A DNA stretch of 11,155 bases from Polaromonas sp. (lineage in GTDB: Bacteria > Pseudomonadota > Gammaproteobacteria > Burkholderiales > Burkholderiaceae_C): positions 1 to 11,155 of the forward strand of contig JANYFF010000094.1 of assembly GCA_025362825.1 (NCBI GenBank), written 5' to 3'. This document shows, piece after piece, positions 1 through 7,500 of this stretch (position 1 is the first letter of the stretch; each line of letters starts with the position of its first letter). Made by a program: the position numbers and the translations under genes. Below the pieces are notes generated by a model. It worked only from the letters and a program-made list of their open reading frames with translations, ran no database searches and was not told the origin of the DNA.

Positions 1-137
1 ACTCGATGGCGATCTTCACCGCCGCCAAAGACGCCGAGAAGATGGCCGAATACATGGTGGGTCTCGAGCGTCAGCACACCGCAATGAAGGAGCACGCCGA
101 GTGGGTCGCCGAATACGACGCTACGCCAAGTCCGTGA
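1..137 (+). CDS. 3' end of an unidentified gene (truncated by the window edge)
   Basis: The reading frame that starts at base 3 stays open to a TGA at 135-137. It gives a hydrophilic, helix-prone tail of about 44 residues, including KDAEKMAEYMVGLERQHTAM and ending EYDATPSP. The composition looks like a real protein: charged and amphipathic, with G/C-biased third positions. An ATG lies at base 6, but I treat the gene as entering from the left because no ribosome-binding site can be checked. I recognise no family. Just before the stop, the overlapping +2 frame continues as YAKSVKAQGHPSKSPLR to a TGA at 173-175. One extra base near 120 would join the two frames, so the end may be altered by a frameshift. 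Confidence is moderate that this is coding and nil as to function. Confidence 0.5.
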   Translation, partial: SMAIFTAAKDAEKMAEYMVGLERQHTAMKEHAEWVAEYDATPSP

Positions 138-207
138 AGGCGCAAGGCCACCCTTCAAAGAGTCCCCTCCGGTGAGAGCGTGGAAGGGGTTGCTTGTCGC
201 TCGATGA

Positions 208-234
208 TGTGAGAGACGTGCTTTGAATCTCACA
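208..234. promoter_or_regulatory. 7-bp inverted repeat upstream of the 44-residue membrane protein
   Basis: TGTGAGA at 208-214 is the exact reverse complement of TCTCACA at 228-234, with a 13-nt centre. The repeat ends 17 bp before the ATG at 252. It could be an operator or a hairpin in the 5' leader. No T-run follows, so a terminator is unlikely. The function is inferred from position only. Confidence 0.35.
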
Positions 235-237
235 ACA

Positions 238-253
238 ATCGGAGGGCGCCGAT
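238..253 (+). promoter_or_regulatory. Ribosome-binding site inside a small hairpin
   Basis: A strong Shine-Dalgarno run, GGAGGG, lies at 241-246, five bases before the ATG at 252, and fixes that start. The same bases form a short inverted repeat: ATCGG (238-242) pairs with CCGAT (249-253), with a six-base loop. The stem takes in the first two SD bases and the A and U of the start codon. Folding would partly hide the initiation site, so translational control is possible. A 5-bp stem is weak and may be chance. Confidence 0.4.
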
Positions 254-386
254 GGTCAAGCTCCTTGACATTTTCTTGCTAGTGGATGCTTTTGCGATAT
301 TTATCATCTTCGTTGCTTGGGAAGCAGAGATCAAAGCGCGTCGAAAGCGGCAGGGCGCTCATCTGCCCGGAGCTGATTCGAGCTGA
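252..386 (+). CDS. Small single-pass membrane protein, 44 residues
   Basis: The product starts MVKLLDIFLLVDAFAIFIIF and continues VAWEAEIKARRKRQ before a short polar tail. Residues 3-23 form one hydrophobic helix. The basic stretch right after it (KARRKR) predicts an inner-membrane protein with its C-terminus in the cytoplasm by the positive-inside rule. The start is well supported by GGAGGG five bases upstream. The last 28 bp overlap the end of the convergent membrane protein gene at 359-1216. I recognise no family. Small membrane proteins of this kind include regulators of larger membrane proteins and type I toxins, but nothing here chooses between them. The good SD and clean helix make it likely to be translated. 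Confidence 0.6.
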   Translation: MVKLLDIFLLVDAFAIFIIFVAWEAEIKARRKRQGAHLPGADSS

Positions 387-1216
387 TTTAGGTCAGGAAC
401 CGAGGTGATGGTCGAAACGCAGTCGGCAATGACGAAGGACTGAGGAATTTTTACAGGTCGTAGGAATTCGGGCGTCTCCTTTGTATTTACGAATAATGTG
501 TCGTGGGGCAATTTGGGCGCGAATAGAGCCCTCCTCTGCTCGGGACCGATGAAGAGGGCGTCGAGTTGGTCCGCTTTGAAGCCGCGGCAATCGAAGGCGG
601 CGTTGAAGTCAGCATCGTGCGAAAGTCGATACAGCTTGGTCTTGATGCCGTGGTCCGAAAACTGCAATAGGATGATTAGCGCCGCCAAACCGCTCGCGAT
701 AAAGGCGAAAAGGGTGCGCGCGACGATATCAATACGGGCGATATCGTCGTGCTTTCGAAGAGTCTTTCCGATCCAGTAAAAAAGCAGCATGGCGGCGGAG
801 ATCGCTGTTATCACCAACATCGGCCACAACAAATATGTCGCGAACCGAATCGCAGTGCCCGCAGCCAGCGTCATTGGCAGGGCAGACGGATCGATGTGGA
901 AGATGGCGTTCAGATCCGCCATCGTTTGGGTCTTGGCTAAAAAACCGATCACCGCAAGCATCGCCGCGAGTCCCCAGCGAAAGCTCGAAAGGGCCATCGC
1001 CGATTCCAAGGCGAGTTCCAACATGGCCGCGATAGAAATGATCTCCAAGAAGATGGAGAGGAGCAGAGCTGCCGCCAGCGTCTTCTGAGAAACGCTCTCA
1101 GAAGAACTGTTGCCAAGCACCACGATGAATGCCAGCATGGCAATGAGCGACGCGGCTTTGACTGCGTAGGTTTTCTTTTCCGAGGCTACCGTTTGGTTTT
1201 TAGACTGGTCTGTCAT
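359..1216 (-). CDS. Multi-pass membrane protein of unknown function, 285 residues
   Basis: The protein has about five hydrophobic helices, at roughly residues 18-36, 46-66, 78-95, 125-149 and 167-186. A soluble C-terminal domain of about 95 residues (190-285) follows. That domain contains the short motifs FDCRGF (208-213) and IADC (263-266), so two cysteines could pair or bind a ligand. The N-terminal 17 residues are polar. No enzymatic motif or known transporter signature is visible, and I cannot name a family. The only ATG consistent with the full N-terminal helix is at 1216. Its upstream sequence (CAACCAACGCGC) lacks a clear Shine-Dalgarno, so the start is less secure than the reading frame. 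The gene converges on and overlaps the 44-residue membrane protein by 28 bp. A role as membrane sensor or effector in the neighbouring cluster is possible but unsupported. Confidence 0.8.
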   Translation of the reverse strand: MTDQSKNQTVASEKKTYAVKAASLIAMLAFIVVLGNSSSESVSQKTLAAALLLSIFLEIISIAAMLELALESAMALSSFRWGLAAMLAVIGFLAKTQTMADLNAIFHIDPSALPMTLAAGTAIRFATYLLWPMLVITAISAAMLLFYWIGKTLRKHDDIARIDIVARTLFAFIASGLAALIILLQFSDHGIKTKLYRLSHDADFNAAFDCRGFKADQLDALFIGPEQRRALFAPKLPHDTLFVNTKETPEFLRPVKIPQSFVIADCVSTITSVPDLNQLESAPGR

Positions 1217-1252
1217 GCGCGTTGGTTGAATAGACGTTTTCTTAATCGATTT

Positions 1253-1339
1253 TCAGAGGTTCGCCGCTGGAAACGCGTCGAACTTCAGCTCCACGCGTTC
1301 GATCTCACCTGCGCGGAAGACGTTGTCTGGCATTGACAT
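1253..1339 (-). CDS. Possible tiny ORF or gene relic, 26-28 residues
   Basis: Two in-frame ATGs (1339 and 1333) open a frame reading MSMPDNVFRAGEIERVELKF and on to a TGA at 1253-1255. The codons are G/C-rich at third positions and the peptide looks like ordinary soluble protein. There is no Shine-Dalgarno before either ATG, and the frame is closed just upstream by a stop at 1361-1363. It could be the leftover end of an older gene or a leaderless small ORF upstream of the membrane protein gene. I recognise no family. Confidence 0.2.
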   Translation of the reverse strand: MSMPDNVFRAGEIERVELKFDAFPAANL

Positions 1340-1382
1340 ATCAAGAGTTCTTTGAGCTGTTCATTGCCCGAAGGCAAATTTT

Positions 1383-1646
1383 ATGACTACGCAATCCGCA
1401 CCGGTTCTGTTTCCACGCCTGAGCACGGCGACGCCCCATTTTCTCGAACTGGTTGGGTCGAGCCGAGCCAGCATCGAAGCATATGCCGTCGCCGAGTTGT
1501 GCTCTGATTTGGAGCGCATCGATGCTGGGCTCCGCGATGGCGACTTGCCTTCCGCCCAGCACGCGGAGCTGCGAAACGCAGTCCTCGAGCGCAACGCGCG
1601 GGTCTGGGGGCGATACTCCCCCGCAAGCCAGCCCGCAGACCGCTGA
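1383..1646 (+). CDS. Small hypothetical protein, 87 residues
   Basis: A GAAGG Shine-Dalgarno at 1370-1374 sits eight bases before the ATG. The product is soluble and mostly helical, with a charged middle such as AYAVAELCSDLERIDAGLRD and a tail ERNARVWGRYSPASQPADR. There is no signal peptide, no membrane segment and no motif I recognise. The opposite strand is also open across this region (119 residues, starting at 1700), but that product is cysteine- and arginine-rich and starts inside a palindromic element. I prefer the + frame for its ribosome-binding site and more protein-like composition. The gene converges on the ATPase gene, with 50 bp between the two stops. It could be a small regulator; nothing shows this directly. 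Confidence 0.5.
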   Translation: MTTQSAPVLFPRLSTATPHFLELVGSSRASIEAYAVAELCSDLERIDAGLRDGDLPSAQHAELRNAVLERNARVWGRYSPASQPADR

Positions 1647-1647
1647 A

Positions 1648-1684
1648 CGGCAAGCTCCTTCGTCTGTCAGCTTGCCGGCAAGCG
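1648..1684. repeat. Palindrome cluster between convergent genes, REP-like or hairpin terminator
   Basis: CGGCAAGCT (1648-1656) and AGCTTGCCG (1669-1677) form a perfect 9-bp inverted repeat around a 12-nt loop. The right arm overlaps a second perfect palindrome, CTTGCCGGCAAG (1671-1682). The core CGGCAAG therefore occurs three times within 37 bp. The cluster fills the gap between the stops at 1646 and 1697. No T-run follows on either strand, so a classic intrinsic terminator is not seen. A short intergenic palindromic repeat, or a bidirectional hairpin working with Rho, fits better. The low-complexity translation PSPLAGKLTDEGA on the minus strand resembles the spurious ORFs that such repeats often produce. 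Confidence 0.45.
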
Positions 1685-1696
1685 GAGAGGGCCTTC

Positions 1697-4303
1697 TCAT
1701 TTCCTTGCCGCAGCCAGCGCCTTGCTGCGTTGGTCGGTCTTCACGCGCCAGGCCTCTAGGGCATCGATGTCCTCAAGGAGCTCGTCGGGGTGCGGCCTAG
1801 GCAGATGTGCAGCTTGAGCCGGGTCGTGTCCGGAAAACTTCGAGCTCTTCGTCATCCCGGCATCGACTGCTTTGTAGTCGTCATCGTCTACGGTCACGCC
1901 CTTCAAGGACTGCGTGGATACGCCCTCCCGAAATCGCACGACTACGCCCTGGAAGAGAACCTCCTCGACACCGCGCTCCCAAGCTTCGCGAAGATGCGAA
2001 TAGGCATCCCGCGTGGCCAAAGTGGCAAGCTCCTCTTCGCCCGCCTTGTGCAGGGCAGCCACTTTCTGCTGCTTGTCGCGCAGGGCCTTGACGCGTTTCG
2101 ATGTTGCAAGCGTGTCGAATGGCAGGCGGTCGGTTTGGACACCAAAACCCTTGGCAGTGCGGTGAATGCATTGGGTGGTGGGCTCGACCCCTGCGCTCGC
2201 CGCCTCCTGCTGAAGGATGCAGAGAAAATAGATATCATGGGTGAAGACGATGACCTGCCTCGTCTTGGCTTCCTCCGCCAACCGCCTGGCCACTTCCCAA
2301 CGCCGCCGATGGTCCAACGACGAAACCGGGTCATCGAACACGATTCCGCCCCGCCCTTTACCTAATCGAACTTCCGCCAAAAATGACGCGATCGCGATCG
2401 CCCGCTGCTCGCCTTCGCTCAGGATCGCCGACGGGGCGCCGCCACCAGGCAGCTGCAAGGCCAGTTTGAATGTCGTCTTGCCTCCGGGCGACTCCGGCTT
2501 CATCACAATCTGAAGCTCATGGACATTGAGATTTTTGAGCTCGGCGTTCAACGCGTCGGCCACCTCTTGGGTCGCCATGGTCGTTGAAAGCGTCGTGGAC
2601 TGCCGCGATATCGCCGTGGTGCCAGTGTCCTCCTCGCACTTGCGATGCTTGTCGATCAGAACGAACTTCGCAACGCAGTCCAGGGCGTGAGTTTTCAATT
2701 CCGACAGTCGCTCGCGAGCTGTCAACTCCGCGAGCTCGGTGGCTAGGGCCGCCCGCGCCTTCTGGTCGGCGGCGTCCTCCAGAGCCTTGGCCTCCGCAGC
2801 GAGCTTGGCGGCGATCCCCGTCAAAATTGCGCCGGGGTTCGCCGGCAGGGCAGGCACGTCGTTCCAGGAGCCATCGCCCGCAGCCGCCACGGCCGCGGCC
2901 TGCCGCTTGGCGAGGCCCTCTTGCATCGCCGCGCACGCGGCGCCGAGCTCGGCTGAGGCCGCCTCCAATTGTTTCGGGACAGTGCCAACCAACCCCAGGT
3001 CCATGGAGGCATCGCGAAGGGCTGCGAAGGCCGCGACTGCGGACTGGTGGGCGGCTTTGAACGCCTTTGTCGCCTCCTGCTGGATGAGGGCGTCGAACGC
3101 CGCAAGCCTGGCCGAGCCTTGTTCTCCCAACGGGTTCTGACACAACGGGCACTGTTCGTCGGCCCCAAGAGCCGGCAAGGAATGGCCCGGGTGGGACTCC
3201 GCCACGAAGGCACGGGCCTTCTCAAACAGCTCCTTCCACACCTCTCCCCCAGTGCCCGGAAGCATTCCAGGCGCTTGCGCGAAGTTGACGGCGGCTTGGC
3301 GCGCGACCTCCTTGGCAGCGTTGGACTTCTCGACCAGGGCCTTCAAGTTGCCCAAGTTTTCCGCAGACACCGCGGTTGACGCCTTGGCGATGCGGTCGGC
3401 CACTCCAGAGAACAGTCCGGCACGGGTTCGAAGGTCCTGGGCCTTCTGCTTCGGGTCGGCCTCAGCGAGCGTCTTCTCTAGGACGTCCTTTCGAGCGGTT
3501 TCTTCCTCCGACAGCGTGCCAAGGGTCTCGATATCCTCGGGCTTGGTCTGCGACGACAGCTTAGACACGAGCGCGCCCACCTTGGTCGGCGTCTTTGCCA
3601 AGACGGCGAAGGGCTCCACGTTTGGCGAAAGGGCGGCCCTTTCCTTCACCGACATGGCTCGCAGGCCGTTGCAGAGCTTTACAAGACCCTCCAGGATGTC
3701 CAATCCATAGGGCGCGTAGGCGAAGTCCCCTTGGTTGTCCACGTAGGCCCGCGCGCAATGAGCGTCGAAGATGGCAATATCACTGAGCTCCGCCGGGCCG
3801 CCCTCGTCGGCTGCCCATGTGGCTTCAACAACCTTGCCGTCGACAATCATGTCGAACGCCGCCCGAGCCGGCGGTGCCTTGCCCGGTTTTCGAGCGTCTG
3901 GAAGAATTGGTTCGCGCTGGTCGCGCGCCCGGCACGCCTTTTTGAGGATTCGCGAGTAGCCGGACTTGCCCGTCCCGTTTTCTCCGTAAACGATCGTGAG
4001 ACCCATGGGGTGGATCGCCAAACGTTGGCCTTCGGCTAGGGCGTTGACGCTTACCAAATCCTTGATCGCGGTGATTTGCACCACCCGGTCGCCGACGGCG
4101 GGAGCTCCGATCTGCTCCGGGGCCAGCTTAATGGGAATGGTGTTTTTGGGATCCGCAATCCCATGGGTGGCTTTGAGCAAAGCGTAGCAATGCTCAACTT
4201 CGCCTTGCGCAAGCTGCCGGTCGGCGTAGAGCCGAGCGATGGCGTCTTGCTGCCAGTCAGGCAGCTTTTGAGACCACTTGTGGATCTCCTGCAGAATCGA
4301 CAT
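1697..4303 (-). CDS. AAA_13/ABC-type ATPase with zinc-hook-like CxxC, RloC/PrrC-like architecture, 868 residues
   Basis: All the elements of an SMC/Rad50-style ABC ATPase are visible: Walker A GENGTGKS (107-114), ABC signature LSEGEQRA (628-635), Walker B GIVFDDP (653-659), D-loop SSLD (661-664) and H-switch FTHD (687-690). Between Walker A and the signature lies a long alanine- and charge-rich helical region with CPLC at 385-388, the position and form of a zinc hook. After the H-switch there are about 178 more residues with REAWERGVEEVL (772-783) and MTKSSKFSGHD (817-827). This layout (ATPase, hook, C-terminal domain) matches RloC and relatives of the anticodon nuclease PrrC, which are encoded beside restriction systems. 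The gene is divergent from a restriction-modification gene, which suits a linked defence role. Whether the C-terminal domain cuts tRNA is not shown. The start at 4303 is chosen over an ATG at 4417 because AGGAGAGGA lies just upstream and the extra 38 residues are basic and atypical. A plain Rad50-like DNA-processing ATPase is the alternative. Confidence 0.9.
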   Translation of the reverse strand: MSILQEIHKWSQKLPDWQQDAIARLYADRQLAQGEVEHCYALLKATHGIADPKNTIPIKLAPEQIGAPAVGDRVVQITAIKDLVSVNALAEGQRLAIHPMGLTIVYGENGTGKSGYSRILKKACRARDQREPILPDARKPGKAPPARAAFDMIVDGKVVEATWAADEGGPAELSDIAIFDAHCARAYVDNQGDFAYAPYGLDILEGLVKLCNGLRAMSVKERAALSPNVEPFAVLAKTPTKVGALVSKLSSQTKPEDIETLGTLSEEETARKDVLEKTLAEADPKQKAQDLRTRAGLFSGVADRIAKASTAVSAENLGNLKALVEKSNAAKEVARQAAVNFAQAPGMLPGTGGEVWKELFEKARAFVAESHPGHSLPALGADEQCPLCQNPLGEQGSARLAAFDALIQQEATKAFKAAHQSAVAAFAALRDASMDLGLVGTVPKQLEAASAELGAACAAMQEGLAKRQAAAVAAAGDGSWNDVPALPANPGAILTGIAAKLAAEAKALEDAADQKARAALATELAELTARERLSELKTHALDCVAKFVLIDKHRKCEEDTGTTAISRQSTTLSTTMATQEVADALNAELKNLNVHELQIVMKPESPGGKTTFKLALQLPGGGAPSAILSEGEQRAIAIASFLAEVRLGKGRGGIVFDDPVSSLDHRRRWEVARRLAEEAKTRQVIVFTHDIYFLCILQQEAASAGVEPTTQCIHRTAKGFGVQTDRLPFDTLATSKRVKALRDKQQKVAALHKAGEEELATLATRDAYSHLREAWERGVEEVLFQGVVVRFREGVSTQSLKGVTVDDDDYKAVDAGMTKSSKFSGHDPAQAAHLPRPHPDELLEDIDALEAWRVKTDQRSKALAAARK

Positions 4304-4315
4304 GTTTCCTCTCCT
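4304..4315 (-). promoter_or_regulatory. Ribosome-binding site of the ATPase gene
   Basis: Read on the minus strand, AGGAGAGGAAAC runs directly into the ATG at 4303. Purine-rich AGGAGAGG at normal spacing is the best initiation signal in the region. It decides the start in favour of MSILQEIHKW over the ATG 114 bp upstream, which has no such site. Confidence 0.7.
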
Positions 4316-4369
4316 CTGCCAGCGTTTTGGATTAAACGATTTTTTCGCTGGCATGCGGATGGTATTGCG

Positions 4370-4420
4370 AAACTTGAAATCAGACCAATTCTTAATTTGT
4401 ATATAAATCGCTCTCAAAAT
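4370..4420. promoter_or_regulatory. AT-rich promoter-like region between the divergent ATPase and restriction genes
   Basis: This is the most AT-rich stretch of the 285-bp divergent gap. On the + strand TTGAAA (4374-4379) is followed by TATATAAA (4400-4407), but the spacing of 20-22 bp is longer than ideal. On the minus strand TTGAGA (complement of 4412-4417) and TAAGAA (complement of 4389-4394) are 17 bp apart. Neither pair is a strong sigma-70 match. The composition and location suggest that both genes start near here. The exact elements are uncertain. Confidence 0.35.
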
Positions 4421-4487
4421 CTTCTCGCCCAGGCTTTTGGTTTACCACGCGCGCCTGAGTGCAAAGCATGCGTTTTTCAACGCGATT

Positions 4488-4563
4488 GTCACGGGTGATC
4501 GGGCAAAGCACGCGCGTCCCAGGCCCTGCGTCTCGATCTCGGATCGTCACTTGGTGATATCCG
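4488..4563. promoter_or_regulatory. Two TCAC/GTGA dyads upstream of the restriction-modification gene
   Basis: The first dyad is TCAC (4489-4492), two bases, then GTGA (4495-4498). The second is TCAC (4547-4550), TTG, then GTGA (4554-4557), and it is extended by outer arms CGGAT (4540-4544) and ATCCG (4559-4563). The extended dyad ends 25 bp before the ATG at 4589. Similar half-sites repeated in one leader could be operators for a regulator of the restriction gene, or the second could fold as a leader hairpin. No regulator gene is identified in the window. Confidence 0.35.
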
Positions 4564-4588
4564 TGATCTCGACGGGTAAACTTCGTCA

Positions 4589-7500
4589 ATGCAGGGCCAA
4601 CTATTCACGCAAGATTTTTTAACGCGCGGCGTCATCGAGACTCCGCCGTATGAGGCTTTCACCGATCAGGCTTTCGGATCTTTTAGGGCAGCCCTGCTGG
4701 CGATCTATCGCGGACTGGACGCTACATCCACGATCAATGAGGCGCAAACCGAAGATATCGTCATAAAGCGCGTGTTGTTCGAGTTGGGGTGGGGGGACGC
4801 TTCCCTTCCGCAGGTTAACCTCTCCGAAAAGCGCAGAGAGGACGTTCCGGACATGCTTTTGTTTCCGGACGAACAAGCAAAGGTTAAGGCCCTACCGTTA
4901 AAGGACGACCAGCGATATCGGCACGGAATCGCGTTATTGGAAGCCAAGCGGTGGCTGCGTCCCCTAGACCGTGGCGATGCCTCCGATCGGTTCGATCCAG
5001 ACGCCCCTTCATCGCAGATGCTGCGCTACCTAAGCCGTGCTGACGTGGTATCCGACAGGGCGGTGAAGTGGGGCATGCTGACGAATGGCGTCGTGTGGCG
5101 TCTTTACTGGCAGGACGCCAGATCGCGAGCGGAGGAGTTCTTTGAGGTTGATGTGGCGGCCGCGTTGGGCGTGTCCGGGCTCCAGCGTGAATTGGACGCC
5201 TTGCCCGCCGATCACGCGCTGCGGATGTTCTTCCTCTTCTTCCATCGTCAGGCATTCTTGGCGCAGACCTGGGACGCCCCGAGTGAGCGGACCTTCCACG
5301 CGTATGCCCTTAAAGAAGCTCGGTTGTTCGAGGAGAAAGTTTCCCAAGACCTTGGGACGCGAGTGTTCGATCACATCTTTCCTGAATTGGCTGACGCTCT
5401 AGCGCGGGGGGACCTGGCGGCTCGCCATGTCGAGAGAGGCACCGGGAGTAATAGGCGAAAAGTGTTCGCCGCCGACTATCTTGAAGAGGTCAGGGAAGCA
5501 GCGCTTGTGTTGCTCTACCGACTTCTGTTCCTCTTCTATGCCGAGGATCGTCATCTGCTCCCCACGCGCGATCCTCGGTATGCCCCATATAGCGTCCGGC
5601 GCATTCGCGAGCACGTGCGAGACGAAGTGGACGCAAAGAAGGTGTTCTCGACCCGCCTGGACAATATCTGGCGCGAGCTCAGAGGATCATTCCTGCTGAT
5701 AGACGAAGGCGACGACGCGGTGGGGATGCCGGCCTACAACGGCGGGCTCTTTGACCGAGCCCGGGCGCCTTTGCTCGAGCGCACGCGGGTGCCGGATTCT
5801 GTGATGGCGCCAATCATCGACGCTTTGTCGCGCAGAACAGAGGACCTGTTCAAACTTTGGATCAACTATCGCGACCTTTCAGTCGCCCACCTGGGTGGCA
5901 TCTACGAGAGATTGCTCGAATACAAGCTCGTGCACGAGCTCGGACCTCCCGGCAGCACGGCCGGCGACGATCGGGTGATCGCGAAGCCCGCTAGCTTCGC
6001 GCGAAAGGTCTCCGGCAGCTACTACACGCACGACGACCTGGTGCGGTTGATTCTTCGCGAGTCAGTCGGGTTGTTGGCGCAGGAGCGTCTGGCTTCCTTT
6101 CAGCGCCTGGTGAAAAAGTTAGCCGATAAAGATTCTCTCACTCACGCGGACGAGGATGCTCTCAACGAGAAGGATCCAGCCTCGCTCATTCTCGAACTGA
6201 GGATTTGCGATCCGGCGATGGGCTCTGGGCACTTCCTGGTCGCGTTGGTCGACGATCTGGCCGATCGTGTGCTGGAGGCGGTTACGAGCGCTGCCCACGA
6301 GGTCAACGAGCTGCCTGGTGCGGCGCTATGGGTGGAGAACGGCCGGCCGTGGCAAAGCCCGGTGCTTGCGCGGGTAGCCGCGACGCGCAGAGACATCCGC
6401 GCGACCGCCACCAGCCACGGGTGGGCCGTGACAGACGCGCAGCTCGACGACCGCCACATCGTGCGCCGAATGATCTTGAAGAAGACGATCTTCGGTGTCG
6501 ACAAGAACCCTATGGCGGTGGAGCTCGCGAAGACCGCGCTCTGGTTGCATACATTTACGGTCGGCGCTCCTCTTAGTTTCCTCGACCACCATCTCAAGAC
6601 GGGAGACAGCCTACAAGGCGAGCAGCTAAAACAGGTGCAAGCCGGCTTGCAGCAGATCGGGGCCTTGTTGATGCAAAGCGAATTTGATCGGCTGCGGGAG
6701 GCCGAGAAGCTTATCGCCAAGGTGGCTGATCTCACTGACGCGGACATCGCCGAAGCCATCGAGTCCAAGAAGCTTGCTGACCAGGCCGAATCGCAGCTCG
6801 CGCCGCTTACTCGCGTGCTCGACTTCTGGCGCGCGTTGCGCTGGCTTATCCCGGGCTGGCCCGTCGACAAGATCCATCGCATTCCGAAGCTGCTTAGGGC
6901 TGAGGACCCCCACCAAAAAAGGACACTCGACGGGCTTGTCGCATTGCTCGAGCCGACCCTGAACCTTGTCGGCGTGCTCTCTGACGGCCGAATCGACAGC
7001 TCTCTTCCCTCAGCGACTGAAGCCAACGCACTGATCGCGCGGTGCCGAGTCCTTGCCGAAAGCGAGTCCTTCTTTCATTGGTGGAGCACCTTCCCCACTG
7101 TCTTCACGGGGGCGAACGCCGGCTTCGACGCGATCATTGGCAATCCACCCTGGGACCGCATCAAGCTCCAAGAAGTCGAATGGTTTGCCGAGCGCGATTT
7201 GCGCATCGCGTCCGAGGTGCGTGCGGCGGACCGCAAGCGTCGAATCGCGGAGCTTAAGGCTTCCAAGTCACCCCTCTGGGAAGATTACGTCGAGGCGGTG
7301 GAGCGGGCCGAAGCGAACGCTAGGGTTCTGGGCAATGGCAAGAACGGGAGCGGCGACTATCCGCTTCTTGGTGGTGGAGACCCAAACCTCTACAGCTTGT
7401 TCGTGGAGAGGTCGATGCGCCTGGCCGCGCCACAGGGCGTGGTAGCGTTGCTCACCCCAAGCGGGATCTCTGGAGATAAGGGGGCCGCCAACTTCTTCCG

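Noticed and set aside
163..190. Hairpin CCCCTCC...GGAAGGGG as a terminator for the first gene
   Set aside because: The stem has a bulge, a long loop and no T-run (TTGCTTG follows), so the evidence is too weak for a terminator call.
1341..1700. Minus-strand 119-residue ORF whose ATG overlaps the ATPase stop (ATGA)
   Set aside because: The ATGA overlap is tempting as translational coupling, but the product is cysteine- and arginine-rich with no family look. Its first codons are read from the palindromic element, and the + strand ORF at 1383-1646 has a better ribosome-binding site and composition.
2517..3152. Minus-strand 211-residue ORF inside the ATPase gene
   Set aside because: It is in another frame of the same strand as the ATPase, very rich in Gly and Arg, and covers the hook region of a clearly real protein.
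4304..4417. N-terminal extension of the ATPase to the ATG at 4417
   Set aside because: The added 38 residues are basic and unlike the family, and that ATG has no Shine-Dalgarno. The internal ATG at 4303 has a strong one.
6142..7026. Long minus-strand ORF of 294 residues inside the restriction gene
   Set aside because: It lies antisense to the conserved methyltransferase motifs and is Ser/Ala/Arg-rich, as expected for a shadow frame in GC-rich DNA.
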